64,000 nucleotides of DNA from Mugil cephalus (GCF_022458985.1 NC_061770.1:34267599-34331598), one strand, 5' to 3'; counted from the first letter of the stretch, positions 1-12,240 are shown. Numbers and translations are program-made. Notes: generated from the letters alone by a model not told the origin.

Positions 1-32
1 TTTATCGATAACGATAATTAATAATGTCTTCA

Positions 33-256
33 TTAACTGATCAGGCATAACATTATGCCAACTGAAAGGAGAAGTATATAACATTGACCATCTCATGACA
101 ATTCAGTGTTCTACTGGAAAACTTTTGGACCTGGCATTCATTGGTGTGGATGGATGGATGGACCAGACCAGACACCCCACCCCATAGCAATGACACTCTT
201 CCCAGCAAGATACAGCCTGACCTGGCCTCCAAATTCACTAGACTGTGGGATGATCA
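33..256 (+). repeat. Tc1-derived short element, copy 1
   Basis: Starts with a remnant of the family's terminal repeat (GATCAGGCATAACATTATG) and continues with body sequence shared with the copies near 1.75, 8.7, 10.4, 21.9, 35.4, 38.4 and 42.7 kb. The plus strand contains a block reading PPNSLD, which resembles the PPxSPDLNPIE region of Tc1-type DDE transposases. This copy is truncated. It lies in the first intron of the frem1-like gene, on the strand opposite that gene. Confidence 0.6.
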
Positions 257-1049
257 TTGTAATTTTCAACATGTTTGTACAACAACATAATTTTAGTATT
301 TGGGGTAAAGTTGCCAAAAATAAATTAATCCCAACCCCCAAAAGGTCTCAAAATTACATATGAGGTATAGCAAGTATTCAAATATAGTGACTCTTACCAA
401 AAGTCTCTGTCTCAATAAGAGCTTGGTGGTTAGATATGGGGAATGTTAGAATATCAAACTAAGTTAAAGTAAAAGTATAACTTATACTTATTCACTCAAA
501 TATAGTGAGGCGATGCCTTTAATACTGTTGCAAAGGGACAGTTTAAAGTTTCAGCCTAAACTTTTCTCAACAGCAAAGAGCTGCTTTGGGACACTCTGTG
601 GTTTGACTGTATCTGTCAGCACAGAGTTATTAGAGAGGAGACAGCCGGTCTACCTGCACAACAAAGGGACAGGTATGGAGCCGACTTCTCTTTCCCGAAA
701 ATCTTAGAGAGCTACCATATAAAAATTAAGGAATTACATGCATAACTGACAACACAGCATTACTGAAATGACGTTGTAGGGCTGTAGATTTACGCCACTT
801 GACAGTCTTGTACTTTATCTCACTGTATGAATTAAAGAAAAAAGTATATCACAAAATGGACAGAAGCCTATTAGGACGCTGAAAAATAAATGAGTTACAA
901 CCCATCGTAGAGCTCTTGTCATTATTACCACAACTCCAGTGATATATTAGGTGGTTTCCTTCATGTTAGCCGTCATGCAAGTGAAATGTGTGCGTTTAAA
1001 CCGTACACCGTTGCTGTACTTGTGCATTAAGGTTTTTTTTTTCCATTAC

Positions 1050-1283
1050 CTCAGGCATGAGCTTTCCCACTCGTTGAGTTATGGGCTCGTTCAACACCAC
1101 CTCCACCTTGCAGGCGTCCTTCTGGTGGGGAATATGGAACTGCAGGTCACCCTCCTGAAGGTAGGCCGACTGACCCCGCTTCACCTTTAAACCTTTGTTG
1201 ACTTTCACAAGAGAGGAAGAAGCCATTCCCAGTAGAAGCACTGGGAGGAACGTCCAGGCCAGAGTTTGACGACGCGAACCCAT
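1050..1283 (-). CDS. frem1: FREM1-like extracellular matrix protein, first coding exon (partial)
   Basis: This minus-strand exon encodes 78 residues and ends in phase 0 at a GTAATG donor. Residues 1-23 are a signal peptide with a hydrophobic LAWTFLPVLLLGM core. The mature N terminus carries KVNKGLKVKRGQSAYL, then DACKVEVVLNEPITQRVGKL. From memory this matches the start of vertebrate FREM1 (VNRGLKVMKGSSAFL, then EVVMNEPITQRVGKL) better than FREM2 or FRAS1. FREM1 is a secreted CSPG-repeat, Calx-beta and C-type-lectin protein that works with FRAS1 and FREM2 in epidermal basement membrane. All further exons lie left of position 1, so at least 1,049 bases of intron 1 are in the window. The ATG at 1283 is chosen because a signal peptide follows directly. 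Which teleost paralogue this is cannot be told. Confidence 0.85.
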
Positions 1284-1749
1284 TGCCGTCGGTCACAAGC
1301 CAATGTCCTGCAGAGTCTATATGGACTGGTTTCAGAAACACCCTCTCGTTTGGGAATTTAGTGAGCTAAAGTTTGCCTTTCTTGAGAAGAAGCTATACTT
1401 TCCTCTGGTTGCATAATGATTCTGCAGCATGTGGCTGGGATCTTATCCCAGGATCAATCAGGAGCTGTGGAGGAAATTAAAAAGATATTAGTCCTTCTAT
1501 CCTACAACCCTATCCTACCTCACCCTAACCCTACAACGTTCTATCCTAGATCTCTGCAGCATATAACAAAGTGCACAAAGGAAATTAAAGAAAAACATCA
1601 CAGAAGCAGTTCAAACAAAAGAGCAGAGTCTTTGCTACAAGAAGAGGTTGCACTTCGACAATAAAATCTTCTAGGGAGCGGTAACTCAAAAATAATAATA
1701 AGCATTTGATACAAGGTATTTAACCAACTGAGGTAGATACTACTGTATT

Positions 1750-2145
1750 TACACTGATCAGCCACATCATTATGACCACTGATAGGAGAAGTAAGTAACG
1801 TTGCCGATCTTGTGACAATTCAGTGTTCTGCTGAGAAACTTTCAGACCTGGCATTCATTGGTGTGGATTTTACTTAGACGTGTAGCACCCACTTAAACCA
1901 GACCAGACACCCCCCACACCCCATAGCAATGGCACTCCTTGATGGCAGCAGCTTAACAGTTTAGGAACAAATCACATAACATGAAGAACAGCACAAGGTG
2001 TTGTCCTGAGGTCCAAATTCACTAGATCTCAAAGTGATCAAGTATCTGTGGGATGATCCACAGAGGCCCCTCCCTTTGAAGACCTCCACTCCACAGGACA
2101 CCCTCAGAAGAACTATATAAAACTATTTTGGAGGTACAAGGGTTA
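1750..2145 (+). repeat. Tc1-derived short element, copy 2
   Basis: Begins with TACACTGATCAGCCACATCA, the family's terminal repeat, and includes the block TCAAGTATCTGTGGGATGATCC, equivalent to the transposase IEHLWD region. The plus strand is the former coding strand but is broken by stops. The right terminal repeat is not recognisable, so the right limit is approximate. Confidence 0.65.
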
Positions 2146-2919
2146 GGGTTAAACCATCTTCCAAATAATCAACGCATAACGTAGTAGGGACCTAACTTCG
2201 CAGTTTCACGACAAAGAAGCGGGTAATACCACAAAAACACAGACTGCTTGGTCTACATGCAGAAGCATGAATAAGCACTAGTATAAACACACACGCCCTC
2301 ACACAGGGATAGACCAACACTGGTGGTTTATTGCACCTGGAAACATAAATGTTGTTTTTCTTATTATAAGACAGAAAAGTAATAAACTCTTTTTTCAGTA
2401 AAAGCTCCAGGCTTGTTCCAGACCTCTATCTGTAGACTGTGGTTTATTCTGTGCTCAGCCTGCCAGGAAATGTGTTCATTATGAACAAATGTTGGCCTTT
2501 CCCCGAGGCTAAACGTTCATATAATGACACAATGTTTGTCAGTGACCTCTGACATTTATATAGACTTATGCCTAACACTATAGTAAACTGGCTATAATTA
2601 TTTAGAGCAGCAGGGGGACAGCTTTCCCATAAACCCTGGCTGTAAAATATTTTTTAATACAAACTATGGCTGAGTCATAGCAGCTCCTTTCTCCTCAGGT
2701 ATTAATAAAGTTGTCTTATCTCACTGAGGATCCCTCTGAGGATGTGTGGGGGAGCTGTTTTGTATCTGAAAACAAGCTTCTTATGTCATCCGGCTACATT
2801 CCTTCAACGCTCGCCTGGGACACCTACTCCAGACCTCACACAGAAAGCACCTTATTATCAACGTGTGCATTGGGGAACATGTTATAGCCTGTTCCCGTGA
2901 ACAATGCTTGTGTTCTTAG

Positions 2920-3240
2920 GGAGCAGAGAAGATCCCGTTCAAGGAGCTGCGTGTCAAAAAAAAGGATTTCAAATGGTCAGAGACCACCTCCAACTCAGGC
3001 TCTGTCATGAACATGTTCAATGGTCAAGTGTCTTCTCGGAAAATTACTTTGGTTTTCGTTATGTTGCTGAGTTTGAGGGTAACATGTTTCGCTAAAAAGG
3101 TATATTTTGGAGGTATATATTCCCTGACTGCAGTTAGTTTGACCTATATATCAGTATTTGTGCTGTACAATCAGTTGGATACTATTGGTTGGTATAAAGC
3201 TGTTTCCAAACCCAGAAATGATGATGAACGCCCTTAAAAA
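2920..3240 (+). other. Unidentified exon-like open frame after a consensus 3' splice site
   Basis: Directly after TGTGTTCTTAG at 2909-2919 a frame stays open for 106 codons to a TAA at about 3236-3238. Its first part reads GAEKIPFKELRVKKKDFKW, then SETTSNSGSVMNMFNGQ, which looks like ordinary charged protein sequence rather than chance translation. The second half is hydrophobic and less convincing. No start codon or clear donor was found and I do not recognise the family. It could be a lone exon of an unannotated gene, a pseudogene exon or transposon protein. Confidence 0.25.
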
Positions 3241-3816
3241 GTGAACAATACATCAGTTTATTTTAATAACCTTAACAAACGATCACTTTAAGAAGCTCTT
3301 AATGGTCAACATTAAGAGCTTTGATTTATTGGGAGTTTCATTGGGAGTTTTCAGGTTCTCCATTCGATCCGCCCCTAGCTCCTCCCTTTTATCCAACTTT
3401 GGGGCCTCCAAAAAAGCCAAATACCAAACTCAGTGCTTCAAGACAGTAGTCCACAACTCAGTGGTTGATCGGTCGACTTTACAGAAATCAAAGTCGTGCA
3501 ACTCCTAGTCGCCATGTCCATCCCTGTACAATACTGTGTATGAATTAGAGACATGACAACCGTGTTGAGACTGAACTAAATGTATGCATTTGTATGCATG
3601 CAAGTTTGCGTTAACCAAACCAACGTAAACAGCACATAAACTATAAAATATGGACAATAGGTGAAATAAAAGAGAAATCCAAGTGGAATAAAAGACAGAA
3701 ATTCAGGAAAACAGCTTCTCTGACAGGTCATTATTCACAATGGTGATGGTGACATTATGCTGTTGAAAGCAGACAGGCAATTGCCTGGGGCCCTGAGCTG
3801 TAAGGGGCCCCCCAGA

Positions 3817-4062
3817 GATGGATGACATTGGTCCGTATCAGTGACAATGATGGAACCCCTGTAGACACTGCAACGGCAGCATGTCATGTCTATGATGATT
3901 GAAGATGAAGTAAGCAAAGAAACAGGATTTGCTCTCCAGCTCAAAACATACCCCTGGGAGGACCAGGCTTTTCAACCTGTTGTGAAGTTGTTTGGGGTCA
4001 CTGAAGTCTTTTACCTCACCTATGACAAGAGAAATGGCGTCGTTAACCCAGCCATCAGGTGA
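3817..4062 (+). pseudogene. Unidentified coding-like sequence, apparently frameshifted
   Basis: Two adjoining frames look protein-like. The first, about 3826-3900, includes VRISDNDGTPVDTATAACHV and ends at a stop. The second, 3892-4059, has MIEDEVSKETGFALQLKTYP, then WEDQAFQPVVKLFGVTEV and FYLTYDKRNGVVNPAIR, and ends at a TGA inside a possible donor (ATCAG|GTGATT). Switching frame mid-way suggests a decayed gene or transposon copy, or an exon whose true limits I have not found. I do not recognise the family. The 65 bases before it resemble a GGGGCCC-type dispersed repeat. Confidence 0.25.
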
Positions 4063-6439
4063 TTTGTTAGTTTTTTACCAGGGTCAAGGTGTGAATGGAG
4101 CTGACTGCAAACCCTCTGTGTAATGAGGGTTGTTCCAGTTTCATAAAATTGTTTCTGCATCTGTGAAGGTTCCTAGTCGTCCAGGTCATGATATGATCCC
4201 AAAACAATAAATAAATAAATAAAGACGGATGTTTAACTATAATCCAAGTAGCTCCTTCAGTGACCGGTGGGGAGTTTGGGTTTTTATCAGGATATCTGTG
4301 GTTGTTGCTGAAAACTCACACTGATAGTCTCTGAAACAACCTGGTACTCACCTGCAATTGGAGTATTCTGTTTAGATTGTATATTTTTTCCTAGTGAATG
4401 ATACTCTAACGCCTCATTAAAAGCCAATCTTGAAGAAAATCCCAATTGCTTTGTTTTTCTTTGGATACAAATCTATGCATTGCTAATTGGATTGACTTGC
4501 ATGCACAACATGGGTACAGTTGTTGCCCTTTTTGACTCTTTCCATTCTAGTTTTTGTGGTTTTGAGCAGTCTAAGAGTTGTCTAAGGATCATTTAGGTTA
4601 GTGTTTTGTGTCAGTTTAAAATCACAATATGACATGCAATGAATGCATTCAACCCTCCTAATAGCCCCTCTGGGATTTTCTGATTCGCATTCAGTGTCTT
4701 TTGCCTGTTGCAATATGACGATGCCTGGTATGGAATTGGATGTTATATGTCACATGTCTCACACACCACATAGATGTTGGGTCCCTGTTCATCTCACAGA
4801 TGTTGGATAGTGTTAGGGTCAGGGTTTTGTCTCGGCAAGTTCCTCCACACCATAGTTTCTTGGAGTCAGTTGGTGAACTGAAGAAGCTATTTCGATGAGT
4901 TTTAGATATAGATTTGGTTATACCACGACCCCAGCAAGCAAGTTTACATGCACGTGAAATATATGAAATAATTGCCTTAATCTGACTTTAACTGGACAAT
5001 TTAAGCGCATGTAAACATGTTACTCTGACTAAAATCGGAGTTCTCCTTTTCTGATTTGGACACTGAGATAATGCGATTTGACATTGATTTTCTCCGGCAT
5101 GTATACGCTTAATCGGACTTTAACTAGACAACGCGTGTGGGCATGCTCCACAACTGCTGCTGTATCCAAGAAAGGTAAACAGAGCCGGTAGAAGAACCAT
5201 CTGAGGAATAGCATCATCTGACCTGCACCATAAGTAGCACACCCATTATGTACAAGATTAAAAAAGCTCAACTATTATCTATGTTGTTGTTGTTGTTTGA
5301 AATGCATGTGAACGACCCCAGTGGTTTATTATATGACATAATAGCTCAACCAGAATAGGAGCCATAATAACCCCCCGAAAAGACACATATCGCCACCTAG
5401 TGTGAAGGAGGAGGACATGTTCCTGTCAGTTATTCGATTTTCTCCACTGCATGGAAAACGGGACAAGGACTGTAGTCAGAAAGTCGAATTTTGAGCATAG
5501 CTCGATTAAAGCTCTGCATGTAAACGCACTGTGTGTGGTGTGGAGGAACTTGCCCAGACAAAGCCCTGACCCTTACCCTATTCAACATCTTCAGGATGGA
5601 CTGGAGCTTATCATCCAGCATCACTGCTATGTGTGAGATGTAGATCAAACCAAAGTCCAACTTCAATCCAGGATAGACAAAGAGTAGATCACATTTTCGG
5701 AGATAACACTCAATCCTGCATTGTATCAGATCGATTACTTCATGTTGCTGATATTTACTCCAAGTAACTGAGATGGCCCACTGGCTGATGTGGGAGGCAG
5801 AAGATGAGTTTGGGGAGTGCTGGGAAAGGTCCTAATGTTAAGCCGCCTGGATCACTCTGAGGGTCCCGTCCCTGCTTGCAGTTGACCCCTTTTCCTGTTT
5901 TGGCAGGGCCTCCTGTTACAGATGCTATGCAGTATATCAGCGAGATGCATCTAGTTAAGCCGTCACTATTTCCTGTCACGTTGGGAGCTGTGGAGTAAAG
6001 TAAAGATAAGTACAGACCACCAACCTCACCTTGAATTAACCTCACATGTCAGGAATGAGTTGTTTTCTTCACTGACATGTCATTCAGGAGGAGGCTCAGC
6101 ATCTGCTCAGCGTCTAATGACAGACTACATTTACATTCCCATGGTAAACCCACGGCAGTGCAACATGCACTCCCTAATCTTAACGCAACACTGTGTAGGA
6201 CGATATATAATAACACAACTCTCTCCACAGTTGATCCACAACCTCTTCACATAAATAATTTTAGGAAATCCAGCGCCAGATTAAATAGTTTCAGCTGGTA
6301 TTCTTCAGTCAGATGACATGAAAATTCAACTTGCAACAGGCCCTCTATTAACATTAACGCAAATCACTGCAACATTACATCAAAATAAAACACTACATTT
6401 CTAAAAACCTCTGAAATATCTAAAGCTAAAACATTTTTT

Positions 6440-7440
6440 CACTCTCATGAGGTGGTTTTCAGACTCTCTTTCAGTCACCGTCCTCATCAGAAATGACGCA
6501 GGGGGTCATGTGACCACTTTATTTGAAGTCTTCCTCAAAGTGAAGTCGACAATTTTACTTCCTGAGAGAATTTAAGAAAAATATGGGATATCGTGAGACT
6601 TTATGAGAGTTGCAGCTCATTTGCAAAACCCCTCTCAATAGAAACTCGAAATTCCTGCAATATTGCCTTTATTTTGCGAAAAACTGTAAAGGAAACACAG
6701 CTAGTGTTAGCCAGTTAGACAACTCAGAAGTCCATTAGGTTAGCTTACAAGCAGCAGCCTGCTAGCCTCGTTGCTAATGGTGTAACTGTCAGTGTAAAGT
6801 TACATAACTCCTCCTGAAGGAACCTAACTGCATAATAACATCTGGTTTGGAATAAAAGGTCTGTTCATCTCTATATAATCGAGGGGTTGCACGACTTCAG
6901 ATCTGTTAAAGTCGACCGCTGTGTGATGAAAGTCGAAACGACTAGTCTCTGATGACGTCACTCATAAAAACCCAGTAGAAAGTAATGAAATCTATATTCT
7001 CAAACTGAATACATGCACAATACCAGTCAAAACTCTGGACACACTTTGTCATTGAATTGAATGAGAAGGTGTGTCCAAGCTGTACTCCGTGTACTTCAGC
7101 TACAGGTTTAATTACTTTAACAAACAGTTGATGTGCAGCTTCCTTCTCTCTCGTTTAGTTAAGTTGTTAACTGACTCCTGTCCAGAGGATTTGGACCATT
7201 TCTCTGCTAGTGTTAGCGGACGTCTTTTCAGATGCATTGCAGTAGCACTTTAGTTGTATTCCAGGACTGACATGTCACGGTAGTATTGGCTTCATCTTTA
7301 GTGAAGTATATCCACACTCTTAGGGTTAGGACCTAGGGTTAGGGTTTAGGGTTATGATTTAGGGTTATCATTTAGGTTAGCATCTACGGTTATGGATTAC
7401 GTTTAGCGTTAGGGGTTCGAGTTAGCAATCAGAATTACCT
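6440..7440. repeat. Composite dispersed repeat, copy A
   Basis: Blocks here recur in rap1gds1 intron 7 near 33.0-33.8 kb: a TCACCG/ATGACGCAGG/GGTCATGTGA block, a TCTGATGACGTCAC block, and a block around GACGTCTTTTCA/GCATTGCAGTAG/ACTGACATGTCAC. The block order differs between the two places, so this is probably a mosaic of two or more mobile families. No coding content was recognised. Confidence 0.5.
7317..7425 (+). repeat. Degenerate telomere-like (TTAGGG) tract
   Basis: About 100 bases of imperfect TTAGGG/TTTAGGG units, for example TTAGGGTTAGGACCTAGGG and GGGTTAGGGTTTAGGGTTA, decaying to the right. Shorter TTAGGG pairs occur at about 44195-44206 and 60253-60268. It looks like an interstitial simple repeat rather than a chromosome end. 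Confidence 0.55.
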
Positions 7441-8730
7441 ATCTTCTAGGTGGCGTCCATGTTGTTATTATCACATGACCAGTGACTCTAGATTGTGAGC
7501 TCCGGCTTGAAAGATCTGATAGTTATCGTCCATCACCTACACATTTGCAGTTTGCTGTGATTTTGCTACATTACACCACACATTCGGATTGACTCTCAAA
7601 AAAGTGCCATCTCTGCTGACACCGCCCGGCTCCACCACAGGTCACACTTCCCCCAAATACCTCCTGCTATGGAACTCCTAAAAGGTCACAACAAACACTT
7701 TCCCTTCCGTCTTTTCCAAAGCTACCAAACAATTGGCACAAAACACATCACAGAGAGGAGGTGTCGTGATGTGTCACGTAACAACTGCCTCTTTCCTCCA
7801 CAGCTGGCACTGCCTGTTTCATCCATTCACAGCATCTTCTAATCTTAGTAATGACAGGGTCCTTAGCAGGCAGCAGTTTCAAAAGAAAGATGAGCCATCG
7901 GGAAGGGGCTGGGGGAGGCTTTTGGTTGAAAAAAAAAACAAAAAACACACAACGAAGCATAGAGAATAGAGTTAAAAAGCTCCCAAAAACTGTAATCCCT
8001 GACTGCTGCAGAGGTGGACGCTCATGTTACAGCAGAAGAGAAGGTTTGTGCCAAGAAGAGTTGAAATGCACCAGTGCTAATAATGGTCGTGTTAATGCCT
8101 GGAACCAGAGTATAAGAGGAAAGACTTTACACAGAAGATGCAGGTATATTCAATGAGGGGGTAGCTGTACACGGTGCACATATAAATACATGTAAAAAAT
8201 AATGAGGGAAGAGGGAAGAAGGCGACATACAAGCAAACATGATACCGAGTACCAGGACAAAAGAATCCCCAGCAAAGACCAGCACACACATTCAAACATG
8301 TCCTTACCTGAACATCTGGCGCTTCTTCTTCTTCTTCTTCTACTCTACCTGCTGTGTGCACTCCTCTCTGCATTCAACACACAAATGCCTCATTGAAAGA
8401 ATCTGGTTTACTTCACACTAAAAAAACTCCACCCCTGAGAGGGTGAGATAAGAAGAGAAAAGGGGAGGACGACTTCCTCCCCGTGTTGTGCTGTGGGATC
8501 ACTGATCTGAGCAGGGAAAAAAAAAAAAAAAACTAAAGACAAAGAAGTCCGAGGTCAAAGTTGAGTCCAAAGTGTCTCGTGGTTTGTCATTACTGAAAAG
8601 AAGTGGACAGAATAAAAGGCTGAACGTGGGCTAATGTAAGGAAACAGCTAGAGCATTCTACGATAGATTATAGTAAATACAAACTTTGACTTTTCACAGG
8701 ACACCTCAAAAATCTATCATATAAATGATG

Positions 8731-9041
8731 TACACCAATCAGGCATAACATTATGACCGCCTTCCTAATATTGTTTAGGTCTCCAGAACAGTTGTGACTC
8801 CCCAGAGAAGGCACATGGATCTTCTGAGGGTGTCCTGAATGTTTTGTTAGTGGGGGGGTCCTTGGGTCCTGTGAGTTGAGGGGAGGGGCCTCAATGGTGG
8901 ATCATCCCACACATACTTTTTTTTTTTTTGGTCTAGGTTGGTGGTACATGTCTAAGTAACATCCACATGAATGAATGCCAGGTCCAAAAGACGGTCAAAT
9001 TTACTTCTCCCATTAGTGGTCATAATGTTGTGGCTGTTAGA
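8731..9041 (-). repeat. Tc1-derived short element, copy 3 (both ends present)
   Basis: Left end TACACCAATCAGGCATAACA, right end GGTCATAATGTTGTGGCTG; these are imperfect inverted repeats of each other. About 310 bases long with no intact coding. Relative to copies 1, 2 and 4 it is reversed. Confidence 0.7.
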
Positions 9042-9825
9042 TGCTGTTTTTATGGATATGTTAAGGTTGACACCTTTGTGGATGCAAAGGTCTCAACGCT
9101 ATTGAACTGAGCTGAGCAGAAGTGCCTCAACGCCCCCTGCTGGGGGCTTTTATATATTCTGTTATTTAAAGTCAAAGTCAGATAAAGAGAGACATTATTC
9201 TATCATCCTATTAATGTATAAGTATAAAATAAAATAAAATAAATATTTGAGTAATTGAGTTCATACTTATTCTATTTTATGGTTTTCCAGGGCACTCAGC
9301 TGTTTTTTTCATGTAAAATTATGCTCCAATGATTAAGTTGATAGCACCGTTTTAATGTTACTTTCGTGTAAATTTTGTTTTGCAAGTGCAAAAATAATTT
9401 ACAAAATCATTTAAAAATGTTGACATCTTACTATTTATTGTCATTACACGCTTGCATATTGAAAGACTGACACTTTTTTCTTGTCATTCCTGAGTGTGAA
9501 CGCATTATTCTGACCCTGGAGCTGCAGCCGTTTGTGCGTAACGTTTGATTCAACTCACAGTGTTTGCTTGTTCTGGAGTGGGCAGCACTGTGGCTCATTA
9601 CGCTCCTCGGCGGAGGTGTTTGTCAAAGAGAAGTAACATTCCTCAGCTTCAGACGTGAACCGCTCCACTAAGTCCTGACAGCACCTGGGGTTCTTGAATT
9701 TCTGTTTCTCAGCACAAGCCGTTACGCTGGCCTGGCAGGTGGAGGCTTCGGCAGCAGCAGCAGTGGAAAAGAAAAGAATTACAGCATCAAATCAGAGCTG
9801 AAAACAGAGTAAATTCCCACTCAGA

Positions 9826-11265
9826 ATGGTCCACAGAGGGCAGCGTTTGGGCTCTTTGGACGTAACACTGGTTTTCCTCCTGGTCTGCTCCGTCACGGGC
9901 TTCCTGCTGATGGACGAACGTCGAGACGCAGAGGACGACCAGGAGCTCAACAAAGCTATTTTGGAAATGCTACACATCAAAAAAGTGTCAGCGAACCACC
10001 AGGCCAAACCGCATCCTTACATGAGGAGAATCTACCAGCATCTGGACTCACTAGAGGCGGAGGACCTCGGGAGATCGGACGGGACGCTGGTCCAGAGTTT
10101 CCGGAGCGTTGACGGTAAAGAATTGGAATTAAACTCAACTAACTGTTTTAGATCAACTTTACAGAGAACCATCAGTGTATAATCAGAAATGACTGAATGT
10201 CTTACTCTGGCGTGACCTTTCGTAGCCTTGGCAACAGGAGGAAGTCACGTGACTTTGTTATGGAGTGTAAGAGGAGGTTGGGGTGGATGGACGGGTTTAC
10301 AAAACATTGGACATAAGAGCCATAAGTTTTACACATGTCCAACCATGTCAGCTGCACTTTTACAATTGGAGTCATGAAAAATAAAGTACTTACACAGATC
10401 AGCCACAACATTATGACCACCAACAGGAGAAGTGAATAACATTAAAACCATCTTGTGACAGTTCATTGTTCTGTTAGGAAACTTTTGGACCTGATATTGA
10501 TTCATGTGGATGTTACTTAGACCAGACACCCCCCACCCTATAGCAATATCACACACACAAATGGATTAGGAACAACTAAAAACAAAACAAAACATGAAGA
10601 ACAGCACAAGGTGTTGACCTTTCTTCCAGATTCACTAGATCTTAAACTAATCAAGTATCTGTGGGATGATCCACCATAGAGGTCTCCCCAAAGACCGCCC
10701 CCTCCCCGCCACTAACAACATCACAGGACACCTTTAGAAGGTCCATGTCCATCCTCAGATCACAACTATTCTGGAGACCTACACGATATTAGGAAGGTAG
10801 TCATAATGTTATGCCTGACTGGTGCCTTTCATTCTTTGGATCATTCCAGGTCCACCTCACGCTCCCCAGGGCTGGATCTGGTTCAACGTCAGCAGCGTGA
10901 ACCCCTCCATGCTGGGAGCAGAGCTGGTTCTGTTCAGAAAGACCCTCCACCCCGATCCACTCAGCGTGACCGTCGCCCTCCACAGCGTCACTGCTTCACG
11001 GGGAACTCTCAGCGAAAGCCCTGCTCTCGAGGAGAGACAGCTGACCTTGGACCAGCGGCCCTCGTCCGGCTATGACGTGTTCGACGTGTCGGCCGTTCTG
11101 GCCGCGAAGCCTCTGGACGTGGTGGGTTTCCAGCTGCGATACACCGACGAGAGTGGGAGCCTGGTCCTCCATGAAGTGCTGACACAGAGCCTGTACTGTC
11201 TGAACAGAGGCTCTCTGAGTGAACCCTTGCTGGTGCTTTACCAGGCACACCCTCTTCAGATCTGA
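9826..11265 (+). CDS. TGF-beta/BMP-family prodomain-only secreted protein
   Basis: Two exons, 9826-10114 and 10850-11265, joined by a phase-1 intron (GACG|GTAAAG ... TTCCAG|GTCC), encode 234 residues. Residues 12-30 form a signal peptide core (LDVTLVFLLVCSVTGFLLM). Prodomain features follow: ELNKAILEMLHIKK, HPYMRRIYQHLDS (the usual PxYMxxLY position), DGTLVQSFRSV, GWIWFNVSSVNPSMLGAELV, GYDVFDVSAVLA and, at the end, SEPLLVLYQ. In BMP/GDF proteins this last block sits just before the furin site and mature ligand. Here the frame stops four residues after AHP, with no basic cleavage site and no cystine-knot domain. None is visible downstream on either strand. One Cys (LYCLNRG) remains outside the signal region. 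An ATTAAA lies 11 bases after the stop. The subfamily is not recognised, and function as a free prodomain is inference. It could also be a decaying ligand gene. Confidence 0.75.
10391..10822 (+). repeat. Tc1-derived short element, copy 4, filling the prodomain-gene intron
   Basis: Left end TACACAGATCAGCCACAACA; right end AGTCATAATGTTATGCCTGA. It occupies more than half of the 735-base intron and ends only about 27 bases before the 3' splice site at 10849. The former transposase strand matches the gene's strand but carries stops. Confidence 0.7.
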
Positions 11266-12240
11266 CTCTTTTTTTATTAAACCTAGTCTAATACGTTCGG
11301 TGTCGTCAACCTCTGATATGAGGTGTTTTAAGAAAAACTTCTCAAGGTACTTTGAAGGTGTCTAGATATGCAGACGATATGAAGGTTTATTTGCATTTAA
11401 GTTGTGCATGAGAGAAAACTTTAACACAAACAGTAGCTAAACGTAATCGATGAGCAGTTTAAATATGACATAAAATGTACAGTTCATAAGTCATGGGACC
11501 ATTTTAATTCCTTAATTTCCTCACATTTGTCCCCTTTAAAGACAAATCATCAGGGCCCAGCAGGGATCACGACCACATATTTTTGCAAGTAAACTATGTA
11601 TTAACTATGAAATATTGTTTTATATATATATATATTACTCTGGGATGTTTCACCTTTCATGTGTATTTCAGTATTATAGTGTGTAAAATATTGTAATCAC
11701 ATTTGTTTGTGTGTGTTTAATTTGGTCTATTCGAGAAGAATTCATGTAGCGTGCTTAGTGTTTTAATGTGTGGTTACTGCAGTGTGTGGACTTCTTATTA
11801 AACACAGAACTAATTTTCACCAACAGGCAGATTTGTTTATACGGATAACAGATGAGAGGAGATGAGACAGGACTTTATATAAAATACAATATTAAAATAA
11901 TACAAAAAAAAAAAAATAAAAATTAAAAAAAGAAATAAAAAACAAATAAAAAACAAAAAAAAATAGTATAGGGTAAGATAATACAAACGATATAAAAGTA
12001 AATATGTTAAGGTAGAAAAAATATACACATATTGCAACCATTAAGTAGCTAACCAAAAAGTTATCATTTTTTTTAATAATAAGAAAAATTTCCTATATAT
12101 TTAAATTTGCGCAACAAGTGTATTAAAATGTTCGATATACATTTAAAAAAGAAAAAGAAAGAAACTCCTAAAGCGTGTTAAATAATCCTTGGAAACGGTG
12201 TCGCTGTTTTTTTCCCAGTACTGTTACTATGGAAAACAAC
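11266..12240. other. 3' flank of prodomain gene and A/T-rich spacer
   Basis: Possible poly(A) signals are ATTAAA at 11276-11281 and again near 11797. From about 11880 to 12160 the sequence is A-rich low complexity. No cysteine-rich frame resembling a TGF-beta mature domain was found here. I see no gene. Confidence 0.5.

Larger units (their letters stand above)
1284..9825. other. Repeat-rich intergenic region between frem1 and the prodomain gene
   Basis: The two flanking genes are divergent here. The stretch holds Tc1-derived copies (1750-2145 and 8731-9041), a composite repeat (about 6440-7440), degenerate TTAGGG-like tracts, A-rich and CTT runs, and two exon-like open frames listed separately. 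Nothing else in it shows a convincing codon pattern or RNA gene. The 5' UTR and promoter of the prodomain gene probably lie in its last 300 bases, where I see no TATA box. Confidence 0.6.

Noticed and set aside
7317-7425. Possible telomere or chromosome-fusion scar
   Set aside because: Units are imperfect and few, with ordinary intergenic repeats on both sides; an interstitial simple repeat is enough.
11266-12240. Search for the missing TGF-beta mature domain downstream of the prodomain gene
   Set aside because: No frame on either strand shows the CxxxxLxVxF, WIxAP or CxGxC pattern; the region is A/T-rich spacer.
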